From contig JAIYBZ010000023.1 of NCBI GenBank assembly GCA_027488255.1, positions 1 through 40,679 of the forward strand: a DNA stretch of 40,679 nt. The letters are read 5' to 3'. The notes below the pieces were generated by a model that was given only the letters and a program-made list of their open reading frames with translations, was not told the DNA's origin and did no database searches. This document shows, one piece after another, positions 33,444 through 40,679 of the stretch (position 1 is its first letter; every line of letters starts with the position of its first letter). This DNA comes from Comamonadaceae bacterium (GTDB taxonomy: Bacteria > Pseudomonadota > Gammaproteobacteria > Burkholderiales > Burkholderiaceae_C). The position numbers and the translations under genes are program-made.

Positions 33444-33850
33444 ATATAGACAATTGCAAAATAGTTGAATTACCAAAAATCACAGATCCGCGTGGCAATT
33501 TGACTTTCATTGAGGGGGGGGGGCACATTCCTTTCGATATTCAGCGGGTTTATTATCTTTATGATGTCCCTGGAGGTGCTGAGCGAGGTGGCCACGCCCA
33601 TAAAGGCTTGCATCAGTTGATCATTGCCATGTCAGGCAGTTTTGATGTGGTTTTGGATGATGGTAAAAACAAAAAAAGAGTGCATTTAGCGCGTTCTTAT
33701 TACGCTTTGTATGTTTGCCCTATGATTTGGCGTGAGTTAGACAATTTTTCTTCCGGCTCGGTTTGCATGGTGTTGGCTTCTAACAAATACGACGAATCTG
33801 ACTATTACCGGGATTACGGTCAATTTATGAAAAACAGGTGGGGTGAATGA
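33440..33850 (+). CDS. fdtA: dTDP-4-keto-6-deoxyglucose 3,4-ketoisomerase (FdtA/QdtA-like)
   Basis: A small cupin protein of 136 residues. FdtA/QdtA converts dTDP-4-keto-6-deoxyglucose to the 3-keto sugar. The signature [40 protein letters not shown] is recognisable over about residues 15-53, with the catalytic His pair in GGHAHK. FdtA (galacto) and QdtA (gluco) cannot be separated by eye. A run of ten Gs at 33514-33523 encodes the end of Glu-Gly-Gly-Gly and is currently in frame, so the gene reads through. Slippage in this tract would switch the gene off. Overlaps of four bases link it to fdtC and fdtB. Confidence 0.88.
   Translation: MNIDNCKIVELPKITDPRGNLTFIEGGGHIPFDIQRVYYLYDVPGGAERGGHAHKGLHQLIIAMSGSFDVVLDDGKNKKRVHLARSYYALYVCPMIWRELDNFSSGSVCMVLASNKYDESDYYRDYGQFMKNRWGE
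33514..33523 (+). repeat. G10 homopolymer tract inside fdtA
   Basis: Ten consecutive Gs lie about 75 bases after the fdtA start codon. A single-base slip gives a frameshift. Long poly-G tracts in surface-sugar genes are the classic mutable element of phase-variable loci in other bacteria. The tract is seen directly; phase variation is inferred. Confidence 0.9.
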
Positions 33851-34962
33851 AAGTTCCGTTTCTCGATCTAGGTGCTTCGTATCGGGAGTTGCAGACCGAT
33901 ATTGAAGAGGCTGTTTTGCGTTCTTTGCGTTCAGGCTGGTACATCGGTGGCAGCGATGTGGAGTCTTTCGAAAATGCGTATGCAGCATTCACACAAGCGC
34001 AGCATTGCGTCGGGCTTGCCAATGGCTTGGAGGCTTTGCACTTGGCTCTTTTGGCCCTGGGTGTGCAGCCTGGGGATGAGGTGATTGTGCCGTCCAACAC
34101 CTTCATTGCCACTTGGCTAGCCGTGAGTGAGTGTGGGGCAGTGCCGGTGCCCGTTGAGCCCGATGCGCTGACCTGCAATATTGACGACTCTTTGATTGAG
34201 GCCTCAATCACAGATCGCACCAAGGTGATCGTTCCGGTGCATCTTTATGGGCAGCCTGCAGACATGGATGCTGTGCTGGACGTTGCGCGGCGTCATGGTT
34301 TGCGCGTGTTGGAGGATGCCGCACAAGCTCAGGGTGCGCGTTACAAGGGGCAGCACATTGGCGCGCATGGCGACATCGTGGCCTGGAGCTTTTACCCGGG
34401 CAAGAACCTGGGTGCCGTGGGTGATGCGGGTGCCATCACCACCAATGATGCAGCGTTGGCTGACAAGGTGCGTGTTTTGCGCAACTATGGCTCACGCCAG
34501 CGGTATGTGAACGAGGTGCAGGGCTACAACAGTCGGCTTGATCCAGTGCAGGCGGCAGTTTTGCAGGTCAAGTTGGCGCACTTGCCAGAATGGAATGGGC
34601 GACGTGCTCAAGTTGCTGCTCGTTATGCAGCGGCTTTTGCTGACACGGGGCTGTTGTTACCCAATGTGCCAGATTGGGCAGAACCAGCATGGCATTTGTA
34701 TTGCGTGCGCCACCCGCAGCGTGATCGCTTGCGCCAGTTGCTGACCGATAAAGGGGTGGAAACATTGGTCCATTACCCTATTGCCCCCCATTTGCAGGCT
34801 GCGTATGCAGGTTTGGGCTATGGCAGGGGGACATTCCCCTTGGCGGAGTCGATGGCGGACAGCCTGATCAGCTTGCCCATCGGCCCAGCCATGAGCGACG
34901 AGCAGGTGGCGCATGTCATTGCATCGGTGTTGGCTGCTGTTCGTGAACTTGCGCGTGCCTGA
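33847..34962 (+). CDS. fdtB: dTDP-3-keto-6-deoxyhexose aminotransferase (FdtB/QdtB-like)
   Basis: A DegT/DnrJ/EryC1 PLP enzyme of 371 residues. The N-terminus [28 protein letters not shown]-type cofactor loop (GLANGLEALHLALLAL), VLEDAAQAQGARYKG and the PLP Lys186 in SFYPGKNLGAVGDAGA are clear. It aminates C3 of the keto sugar made by FdtA, yielding dTDP-Fuc3N or dTDP-Qui3N, which FdtC then acetylates. HYPIAPHLQ near the end is typical. The ATG overlaps the fdtA stop by four bases. rfbA and rfbB downstream supply the substrate. Confidence 0.9.
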   Translation: MKVPFLDLGASYRELQTDIEEAVLRSLRSGWYIGGSDVESFENAYAAFTQAQHCVGLANGLEALHLALLALGVQPGDEVIVPSNTFIATWLAVSECGAVPVPVEPDALTCNIDDSLIEASITDRTKVIVPVHLYGQPADMDAVLDVARRHGLRVLEDAAQAQGARYKGQHIGAHGDIVAWSFYPGKNLGAVGDAGAITTNDAALADKVRVLRNYGSRQRYVNEVQGYNSRLDPVQAAVLQVKLAHLPEWNGRRAQVAARYAAAFADTGLLLPNVPDWAEPAWHLYCVRHPQRDRLRQLLTDKGVETLVHYPIAPHLQAAYAGLGYGRGTFPLAESMADSLISLPIGPAMSDEQVAHVIASVLAAVRELARA

Positions 34963-34975
34963 GGTGCTGACTGGT

Positions 34976-35575
34976 TTGGATGCTCCGTCGCTGCATTTGC
35001 GTTTGGCTACGGCGGCTGACTTGCCTGATTTGGCTCGTATTCACAAAGAAGCCTATTCGAGCAACCATTTCACCGCGCTTTTGCCCAATGCAACGCTGGA
35101 GCGATATTACGGCTATTTCTTGGGTGATGGTTCTGAGGTTTTGCTGGCCGTGCAGCAAGTCGGCGACGGCGCAGAAGCTGCTTTGGGTTTTGCGGTGTAT
35201 GGGCAAGGCATTCCAGAGAGGATTGCTCTGTTTAAGCGAGAAGCTTCGCAGGACATTTTGATGACTTCGATTCGCCACCCGTTTTCAGCATTTCGCAAAT
35301 TGACGGCGGCACTGTGTTCAAGGCTGACTGCTGGAGCTGCCCACAATCCCACCGACTTTTTGCTTTTGTCGATTGCGGTGAGCCACAAAGGTGGCGGTAT
35401 TGGGGGGCGTTTGTTGCGGGCCATGTTGGCGGGTGCGCTCAAGGCTAATGTCAAAACTGTGGGGCTTTATGTCAATGCCGACAATTTGAACGCCATCAAT
35501 GCTTACTTTGCAGCAGGTTTCGCCTTGCGGGATTACCGGAGTGGTCAGTTTTACATGGAAGCAAACTGTGAATAA
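34976..35575 (+). CDS. GNAT-family N-acetyltransferase
   Basis: The start is uncertain. A TTG at 34976, with GAGGTG about 6 bases upstream, places the GNAT fold ([22 protein letters not shown]) at the N-terminus. An ATG at 34913 overlaps fdtB by 50 bases and adds residues without family character. The product from 34976 is about 199 residues. The acetyl-CoA loop is visible as [17 protein letters not shown], and [21 protein letters not shown] is the typical GNAT C-terminal region. It may acetylate an amino sugar made by the next gene's aminotransferase. The substrate is inferred only from position. Confidence 0.75.
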   Translation: MDAPSLHLRLATAADLPDLARIHKEAYSSNHFTALLPNATLERYYGYFLGDGSEVLLAVQQVGDGAEAALGFAVYGQGIPERIALFKREASQDILMTSIRHPFSAFRKLTAALCSRLTAGAAHNPTDFLLLSIAVSHKGGGIGGRLLRAMLAGALKANVKTVGLYVNADNLNAINAYFAAGFALRDYRSGQFYMEANCE

Positions 35576-36728
35576 AGAAAATACATTTTTACCCTTTGCC
35601 CTCCCCGAAATCGGCGAGGAAGAAATTGCCGAAGTGGTGCAGGCTCTGCGCTCAGGCTGGGTGACCACCGGCCCTAAGGCCAAGCAATTTGAGGCCGACT
35701 TTGCCGCCTACCTTGGTGGCGGGGTGGAAGCTATTGCGGTTAATTCAGCCACAGCGGGTTTGCACTTGGGACTTGAGGCCATGGGCATTGGCCCCGGCGA
35801 CGAGGTGATCACGACCACGCACACGTTCACGGCCACGGCCGAGATCATTCGCTATTTGGGCGCTGACCCTGTGTTTGTGGATGTGGATGCCGAAACGCTG
35901 TGCATAGACGTAGATGCGGTGGCGCGGGCGATCACGCAACGCACGAAGGCGATCATTCCGGTGCACTTTGCTGGCCGCTCGGCCGACATGACACGTTTAT
36001 TGGCTTTGGCCAAACAGCATGGCTTGAAGGTGATGGAGGACGCGGCGCATGCCTGCCCTACCACTTGCAAAGGCTCGATGATTGGCACGCTGGACAGTGA
36101 CGTAACGGTGTTCAGCTTTTACGCCAACAAGACCATCACCACCGGCGAGGGTGGCATGCTGGTGACACGCGACCCGGAGATTGCCAAACGTGCCCGCGTG
36201 ATGCGGCTCCACGGCATCAACCGGGATGCTTTCGACCGCTTCACTTCCAAGGCGCCCAGCTGGTATTACGAGATCGTGGCGCCGGGCTTCAAGTACAACA
36301 TGACAGACATTGCGGCTTCGATGGGCATTCACCAGCTCAAGAAGGCGAATGCTTTTCAGCAAAAGCGGGCCCACATTGCCGCGCTGTATGACGAGGCTTT
36401 AGTTGGGTTGCCAATTATTCGTCCGCCCCATGCGGCGGCGGGTGATGTGCACTCGTGGCATTTGTATGTTACGCAGCTGGCCGATCACGCGGGTGTGGCG
36501 CGTGATGTGTTCATCGAGCGCTTGTTTGAACAGGGCATTGGCTGCAGCGTGCATTACATACCGCTGCATTTGCAGCCATATTGGCGTGACACTTACAAAC
36601 TCACGCCCGAGATGTTCCCTGTGAGTCAGCGTGTTTATGAGCGAACGGTATCGCTGCCGCTGTACACACGTATGACTGAAACCGATGTAGCCCGGGTGGT
36701 TGCAGCGGTAAAGGTGGCTTTGAGCTGA
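35568..36728 (+). CDS. DegT-family sugar aminotransferase (4-amino-sugar type)
   Basis: The start is GTG 35568, which has GGAAG about 7 bases upstream and overlaps the acetyltransferase stop. The product has 386 residues. It has the PLP Lys188 in [15 protein letters not shown], a form common in UDP-4-keto-sugar aminotransferases (PglE, PseC, perosamine synthase, ArnB), and [15 protein letters not shown] and [15 protein letters not shown]. It probably makes a 4-amino-4,6-dideoxy sugar. No 4,6-dehydratase for UDP-GlcNAc is seen in this window, so the substrate may come from elsewhere on the chromosome. The next gene encodes an initiating phosphoglycosyl transferase, so this sugar may be the first of the unit. 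Confidence 0.82.
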   Translation: MNKENTFLPFALPEIGEEEIAEVVQALRSGWVTTGPKAKQFEADFAAYLGGGVEAIAVNSATAGLHLGLEAMGIGPGDEVITTTHTFTATAEIIRYLGADPVFVDVDAETLCIDVDAVARAITQRTKAIIPVHFAGRSADMTRLLALAKQHGLKVMEDAAHACPTTCKGSMIGTLDSDVTVFSFYANKTITTGEGGMLVTRDPEIAKRARVMRLHGINRDAFDRFTSKAPSWYYEIVAPGFKYNMTDIAASMGIHQLKKANAFQQKRAHIAALYDEALVGLPIIRPPHAAAGDVHSWHLYVTQLADHAGVARDVFIERLFEQGIGCSVHYIPLHLQPYWRDTYKLTPEMFPVSQRVYERTVSLPLYTRMTETDVARVVAAVKVALS

Positions 36729-37327
36729 TGGCCAAGCGTTTGTTTGACTGGTTAGCCAGTGGCCTGGGGCTGCTGGTGCTGTCGCCAGTGTTATTTGCCT
36801 TGGCCGTGTGGATTAAGCTGGATTCGCCTGGGCCGGTGTTTTTTCGGCAGGAGAGGGTGGGGCGGTTTGGCCGTGTCTTTCGAATCTATAAGTTTCGTAC
36901 AATGGTGACGGATGCCGAGCGGCTTGGGCTGCAAATTACGGTGGGGGCAGATGCACGGGTTACACGCGTGGGGCAGTGGCTGCGTAAATACAAGTTGGAT
37001 GAATTGCCACAATTAATGGATGTTTGGTTGGGACACATGAGTTTGGTGGGGCCACGGCCAGAGGTGCCTCGCTATGTGGCTTGTTATCCAGCCCATGTGC
37101 GTGACGTTGTGTTATCAGTGAGGCCGGGCGTAACAGATCGCGCATCCATTGAATTTAAAGACGAGAATGAAATTTTAGGACGGGCCGTAGATCCGAATCA
37201 TGCATATGTTGAACAAGTATTGCCGATAAAACTTAAATATTATGTTGAATATGTGCATTCAAGAACATTCTGGGGTGATGTCAATCTTATTTTTTTAACT
37301 ATTGATGCGATTATCAGGAAAAGATAA
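36728..37327 (+). CDS. PglC-type initiating phosphoglycosyl transferase
   Basis: The protein has 199 residues, the size of the short PglC group rather than the long WbaP group. A single N-terminal re-entrant membrane segment (LFDWLASGLGLLVLSPVLFAL) leads to KFRTMVTDAE, the catalytic dyad region YKLDELPQL (Asp-Glu) and SLVGPRPEVPRYV. It transfers a sugar-1-phosphate from a UDP-sugar to undecaprenyl phosphate, starting repeat-unit assembly. ATG 36728 shares one base with the upstream stop. The upstream aminotransferase and GNAT genes suggest the first sugar is a 4-acetamido-6-deoxy sugar, as with bacillosamine, but this is inference. Confidence 0.9.
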   Translation: MAKRLFDWLASGLGLLVLSPVLFALAVWIKLDSPGPVFFRQERVGRFGRVFRIYKFRTMVTDAERLGLQITVGADARVTRVGQWLRKYKLDELPQLMDVWLGHMSLVGPRPEVPRYVACYPAHVRDVVLSVRPGVTDRASIEFKDENEILGRAVDPNHAYVEQVLPIKLKYYVEYVHSRTFWGDVNLIFLTIDAIIRKR

Positions 37328-38398
37328 ATGACTGTTTTGGTCACCGGCGGCGCGGGTTTTATTGGCGCCAACTTCGTGCTCGACTGGTTGGCAGCCAGCG
37401 ATGAGCCCATCATCAACCTCGACAAGCTCACCTACGCGGGCAACCCCGAAACGCTGGCCAGCCTGCAAGGCGATGCACGCCACCAGTTGGTGCAAGGAGA
37501 CATCGGCGATGCCGCCCTGGTAAGCCGCCTTCTGGCCGAGCACAAGCCCCGCGCGGTGGTCAACTTTGCCGCCGAAAGCCATGTGGACCGCTCCATCCAC
37601 GGCCCCGGTGAGTTCATTGAGACCAACATCGTGGGCACCTTCCGCTTGCTGGTTTCGGTGCGGGGCTATTGGGGTGCATTGCCGGATGCCGACAAAACCA
37701 CGTTTCGCTTTTTGCATGTCTCCACCGACGAGGTCTATGGCTCGCTCGCCAAGGGCGACCCGGCCTTCACCGAAACCCACCGCTACGAGCCCAAAAGCCC
37801 TTATTCAGCCAGCAAAGCGGCCAGTGACCATTTGGTGCGCGCCTGGAACCACACTTACGGCCTGCCAGTGCTGACCACCTACTGCAGCAACAACTACGGC
37901 CCCTATCACTTCCCCGAAAAACTCATCCCGCTGATGATCGTCAACGCCCTGGCGGGCAAGCCCTTGCCGGTGTACGGCGACGGCATGCAAGTGCGCGACT
38001 GGTTGTACGTCAAAGACCATTGCAGCGCGATTCGCCGGGTGCTCGAAGCCGGGCGCTTGGGCGAGGTTTACAACGTGGGCGGCTGGAACGAAAAGCCCAA
38101 CATCGAGATCGTCAGAACAGTGTGTGCGCTGCTGGACGAACTGCGCCCACGCGCAGACGGCAAGCCCTATGCCGAACAAATCAGCTACGTGACCGACCGC
38201 CCAGGCCACGACCGGCGTTATGCGATTGATGCGCGCAAGCTCGAAGCGGAACTCGGGTGGAAGCCCGCCGAGACCTTTGAAACCGGCATCCGCAAAACCG
38301 TCGAGTGGTACTTGGCCAACCCCGATTGGGTGGCCAATGTGCAAAGTGGCGCCTACAAAGACTGGGTGTCCAAGCAATACGAGGGCGTAGAAGCATGA
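37328..38398 (+). CDS. rfbB: dTDP-glucose 4,6-dehydratase RfbB/RmlB
   Basis: A short-chain dehydrogenase/reductase-type enzyme of 356 residues. It has NAD-binding [24 protein letters not shown], catalytic [12 protein letters not shown] (YxxxK), [15 protein letters not shown] and the substrate-side [12 protein letters not shown]. It converts dTDP-glucose to dTDP-4-keto-6-deoxyglucose, which feeds FdtA and, with RfbC/RfbD, rhamnose. It overlaps rfbA by four bases. The high GC content, unlike the wzy region, suggests a different origin from its neighbours. Confidence 0.95.
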   Translation: MTVLVTGGAGFIGANFVLDWLAASDEPIINLDKLTYAGNPETLASLQGDARHQLVQGDIGDAALVSRLLAEHKPRAVVNFAAESHVDRSIHGPGEFIETNIVGTFRLLVSVRGYWGALPDADKTTFRFLHVSTDEVYGSLAKGDPAFTETHRYEPKSPYSASKAASDHLVRAWNHTYGLPVLTTYCSNNYGPYHFPEKLIPLMIVNALAGKPLPVYGDGMQVRDWLYVKDHCSAIRRVLEAGRLGEVYNVGGWNEKPNIEIVRTVCALLDELRPRADGKPYAEQISYVTDRPGHDRRYAIDARKLEAELGWKPAETFETGIRKTVEWYLANPDWVANVQSGAYKDWVSKQYEGVEA

Positions 38399-39270
38399 CA
38401 AATAAACGCAAAGGCATCATCTTGGCCGGTGGCTCGGGCACCCGGCTTTACCCTGTCACGCAGGCGGTCAGCAAGCAGCTGATGCCGGTGTACGACAAGC
38501 CCATGGTGTATTACCCGCTGACCACGCTGATGCTGGCGGGGATTCGCGATGTGTTGTTGATTAGCACGCCGCAAGACACGCCGCGTTTTACCGAGCTGTT
38601 GGGCGATGGCAGCCAGTGGGGCATGAACATCCAGTATGCGGTTCAGCCCAGCCCGGATGGTTTGGCGCAGTCGTTCATCATCGGTAAAGACTTTGTGGGC
38701 AACGACCCGAGTGCGTTGGTACTGGGCGACAACATTTTTTATGGGCATGAATTAGGTGGTCTGCTGGCCAGTGCTGATGCGCGGACAGTGGGGGCCTGCG
38801 TGTTTGCCTACCATGTGCATGATCCGGAGCGCTACGGTGTCGTCGAGTTTGATTCCGCATATAGAGCAATCAGTATTGAAGAAAAACCACTGAAACCGAA
38901 GAGTAAATATGCGGTGACGGGTTTGTATTTTTACGATCCGCAGGTGTGTGACATTGCCGCCGAAGTGAAGCCTTCTGCTCGGGGTGAGCTAGAAATCACG
39001 GATGTCAACAGGCGTTACCTTGAAATGGGACAGCTGAACGTTGAAATGATGCGGCGTGGATATGCTTGGCTGGATACGGGCACGCACGACAGCTTGCTAG
39101 AGGCGGCAGGGTTTATTGCAACCCTGCAGAAACGCCAGGGCTTGATGGTGTCTTGTCCGGAAGAAATTGCATATCGGCAAGGATGGATCAAGGCTGAGCA
39201 GTTGCAAAAATTGGCAGAGCCATTGAAAAAAAATGCGTATGGGCGGTATTTGCTTAACTTGATCGAATAA
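38395..39270 (+). CDS. rfbA: Glucose-1-phosphate thymidylyltransferase RfbA/RmlA
   Basis: From ATG 38395 the protein has 291 residues; the longer frame from 38305 lies inside rfbB. The nucleotide-binding motif is [33 protein letters not shown] (about 10-42, recognised in parts), with [11 protein letters not shown] and a late [13 protein letters not shown]. It makes dTDP-glucose from dTTP and glucose-1-phosphate, the first step for dTDP-sugars. An A8 run lies near its 3' end. In standard rml operons rfbD lies between rfbB and rfbA; here it is absent. Confidence 0.95.
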   Translation: MTNKRKGIILAGGSGTRLYPVTQAVSKQLMPVYDKPMVYYPLTTLMLAGIRDVLLISTPQDTPRFTELLGDGSQWGMNIQYAVQPSPDGLAQSFIIGKDFVGNDPSALVLGDNIFYGHELGGLLASADARTVGACVFAYHVHDPERYGVVEFDSAYRAISIEEKPLKPKSKYAVTGLYFYDPQVCDIAAEVKPSARGELEITDVNRRYLEMGQLNVEMMRRGYAWLDTGTHDSLLEAAGFIATLQKRQGLMVSCPEEIAYRQGWIKAEQLQKLAEPLKKNAYGRYLLNLIE

Positions 39271-39286
39271 AACGGAAGTTTAGGTC

Positions 39287-40012
39287 TTGAGCAAAGAGAT
39301 GAAAGTACGTTCAACCATATCAGTGGCCATGGCAACCTACAACGGGGGGCCGTATTTGCAGGATCAGCTCAGTAGTCTTGCGGAGCAGGAGTGGTCACCG
39401 TTGGAATTGATCATTACTGATGACGGTTCTAGGGACGATACCGTCTCGCAGATCAAAAGTTTTGCTCTGCATGCCCCCTTTCCAGTCCGGATTGAACAAA
39501 ACACCGTGCGCCTTGGATACGGGCGAAACTTATTAACAGCTGCGTCTATGTGCAAAGGGACGCATGTAGCGTTTTGCGATCAAGACGATGTTTGGTTGCC
39601 TCATAAATTGAGTCAAGTCAGTGCTGTATTGACAATGAAGGACTATGACTTGGTTGCGCACAGCGCAAAAGTCGTTGACAGAAGCCTGAACTGGCTTGGA
39701 GTGAGATTTCCGGATATCGACTTCACCAGACCTCTGACCCTTGAGGAAATGCGTGGCGGGTACTTTTGGCCTGGATTCACATTGACTGTTTCTCGGTCTT
39801 TGTTAAAGGTGCTCGACTCAGAACTGGCCCAGACTCAAAGACCTCATGACGAAAAATTCGCTCATGATGAGTTGATCTGCGAGTTGGTATGCGAGCAACG
39901 ATCATGCTTTGTCATTTCCGAACCGCTAGCCCTTTACCGACAGCATGGCAATGATTTGATTGGTTTTCATGGTGCCATGAATGTTCGTACTGATAATTCA
40001 AGGACTATTTAA
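39287..40012 (+). CDS. Glycosyltransferase, GT2 family
   Basis: The TTG at 39287 has GGAAG about 9 bases upstream and is used here; an ATG at 39299 lies in the same frame and would remove four residues. The product has 241 residues. The GT-A features are VAMATYNGGPYLQDQLSSL, LIITDDGSRDDTV and AFCDQDDVWLPHKL (DXD-like QDD), with DEKFAHDELI as the possible base region. It resembles rhamnosyltransferase-like GT2 enzymes of O-antigen clusters. It lies between rfbA and rfbC. Donor is not known. Confidence 0.83.
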   Translation: MSKEMKVRSTISVAMATYNGGPYLQDQLSSLAEQEWSPLELIITDDGSRDDTVSQIKSFALHAPFPVRIEQNTVRLGYGRNLLTAASMCKGTHVAFCDQDDVWLPHKLSQVSAVLTMKDYDLVAHSAKVVDRSLNWLGVRFPDIDFTRPLTLEEMRGGYFWPGFTLTVSRSLLKVLDSELAQTQRPHDEKFAHDELICELVCEQRSCFVISEPLALYRQHGNDLIGFHGAMNVRTDNSRTI

Positions 40013-40015
40013 CTT

Positions 40016-40567
40016 ATGCCCTTCCAAGTCACCAAGCTGGCTTTGCCAGATGTACTGATGCTGGAGCCTCGGGTCTTAGATGCCGCAGAAGGTTTCTTTT
40101 TCGAAAGCTTCAATCAGCGCGATTTCGAAGCTGCTACAGGCTTGAACGTTAAGTTTGTGCAGGATAACCATAGCCGGTCTGAATGCAATGTGCTGCGCGG
40201 ACTTCACTATCAAATTCAGCACCCGCAGGGTAAATTGGTTCGTGTGATCAGTGGCTCTGTATTCGACGTTTCTGTAGATTTGCGACGTTCGTCACCCAAT
40301 TTCGGAAAGTGGGTGGGTGTTGAGCTGACTTCTGAAAATAAGCGCCAGCTGTGGATTCCTCCGGGTTTTGCGCATGGGTTTGTTGTCACCAGTGAAAGCG
40401 CAGAATTTTTATACAAAATTACCGATTATTGGTTTCCAGAACACGAGCGCAGCTTGCTATGGAACGATCCAGCAGTAGGAATTGAGTGGCCACTTGATGG
40501 AGCACCTAAATTGGCTGCGAAAGATGCTGCTGCAAAGGTTTTGGGTGAGGCAGAGGTTTTTGCATAG
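40016..40567 (+). CDS. rfbC: dTDP-4-dehydrorhamnose 3,5-epimerase RfbC/RmlC
   Basis: A cupin-fold enzyme of 183 residues, the usual size. It has the catalytic His in LRGLHYQIQHPQGKLV, the FDVSVDLRRSSP strand, WIPPGFAHGFVV and YKITDYWFPEHE (with the conserved Tyr). It epimerises C3 and C5 of dTDP-4-keto-6-deoxyglucose towards L-rhamnose. The partner reductase RfbD is not in the window. The next gene starts one base after its stop. Confidence 0.95.
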   Translation: MPFQVTKLALPDVLMLEPRVLDAAEGFFFESFNQRDFEAATGLNVKFVQDNHSRSECNVLRGLHYQIQHPQGKLVRVISGSVFDVSVDLRRSSPNFGKWVGVELTSENKRQLWIPPGFAHGFVVTSESAEFLYKITDYWFPEHERSLLWNDPAVGIEWPLDGAPKLAAKDAAAKVLGEAEVFA

Positions 40568-40568
40568 C

Positions 40569-40679
40569 ATGAATAACAACAATAAAATCGACTCAGGACT
40601 CAGGACTCAGGACTCAGGACTCAGGACTCAGGACTCAGGACTCAGGACTCAGGACTCAGGACTCAGGACTCAGGACTCA
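40569..40679 (+). CDS. Start of an unknown gene with a 7-bp repeat in its coding sequence
   Basis: An ATG one base after the rfbC stop opens MNNNNKI and then reads the 7-bp repeat as a 7-residue repeat (D-S-G-L-R-T-Q) with no stop to the window edge, 37 codons in all. AGAGG lies 12 bases upstream. Because 7 is not a multiple of 3, all three frames of the repeat read the same peptide without a stop, so any unit number keeps the repeat open but sets the frame of what follows. The rest of the gene is outside the window, so its product is unknown. The repeat could also be non-coding. Confidence 0.45.
   Translation, partial: MNNNNKIDSGLRTQDSGLRTQDSGLRTQDSGLRTQDS
40591..40679 (+). repeat. Heptanucleotide tandem repeat (ACTCAGG)n
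   Basis: The unit ACTCAGG occurs 12 full times plus five bases with no mismatch and runs off the window end. Such perfect short repeats mutate by slipped-strand pairing. It may also be where the sequence assembly stopped, so the true copy number is unknown. Confidence 0.97.

Noticed and set aside
40591..40679. CRISPR array
   Set aside because: The units are 7 bases long and directly adjacent, with no spacers. This is a simple tandem repeat.

Overview
The window looks like chromosomal DNA from a betaproteobacterium of the order Burkholderiales, most likely a freshwater Comamonadaceae member (Limnohabitans/Rhodoferax-like). This is judged from gene content (MerR gene beside tRNA-Pro, EPS-associated MarR regulator, TIGR03643, Coq7, FolB) and moderately high GC with many CCC/GCC/TTG codons. 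It is an impression from memory, not a database result. Both ends cut genes. The right end lies inside a 7-bp tandem repeat, which may be where the assembly broke.

Layout. (1) 1-5690: the start of an unknown protein on the minus strand, then a beta-1,3-glucan locus on the plus strand: outer-membrane porin, secreted GH81 endo-glucanase, and a LacI-type regulator. Two LacI-type operator-like palindromes sit upstream of the porin. (2) 5715-10811: a MoxR/DUF58/VWA operon, a PDZ-less S1C serine protease and a divergent second VWA protein. (3) 10846-16804: housekeeping and small conserved genes (folB, low-molecular-weight tyrosine phosphatase, coq7, an esterase, TIGR03643, DUF2237, a secreted thermonuclease, an SRAP protein, a class-C beta-lactamase-like hydrolase). 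(4) 16918-19353: a LexA-boxed umuDC operon, a MerR regulator, tRNA-Pro(GGG) and its terminator. (5) 19457-20879: a decayed mobile-element remnant, in which two adjacent ParB/RepB-type genes appear to have collapsed into one.

(6) 20888-40679: a large surface-polysaccharide (O-antigen/capsule/EPS) cluster, all on the plus strand with mostly overlapping genes. It starts with a leader carrying an exact 11-base ops element, then a MarR-type EPS regulator. It encodes a WbpA-B-D-E-I-like route to UDP-ManNAc3NAcA with an AsnB-like amidotransferase that may amidate it. It also encodes a dTDP-3-acetamido-3,6-dideoxyhexose route (RfbA, RfbB, FdtA, FdtB, FdtC). A third partial branch has a GNAT acetyltransferase, a DegT aminotransferase and a PglC-type initiating transferase. 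A Wzx flippase, a Wzy-like polymerase and three glycosyltransferases complete it. RfbC is present, but RfbD is not seen.

The most interesting signals are in this cluster. A G10 tract lies inside fdtA, a G8 tract inside wzx, and a 7-bp repeat of at least 12 units lies just after the start codon of the last, truncated gene. Together these look like phase-variation (contingency) loci for surface sugar structure. They are combined with an ops element suggesting RfaH/NusG-paralogue antitermination. No CRISPR array, intact insertion sequence or rRNA was seen.
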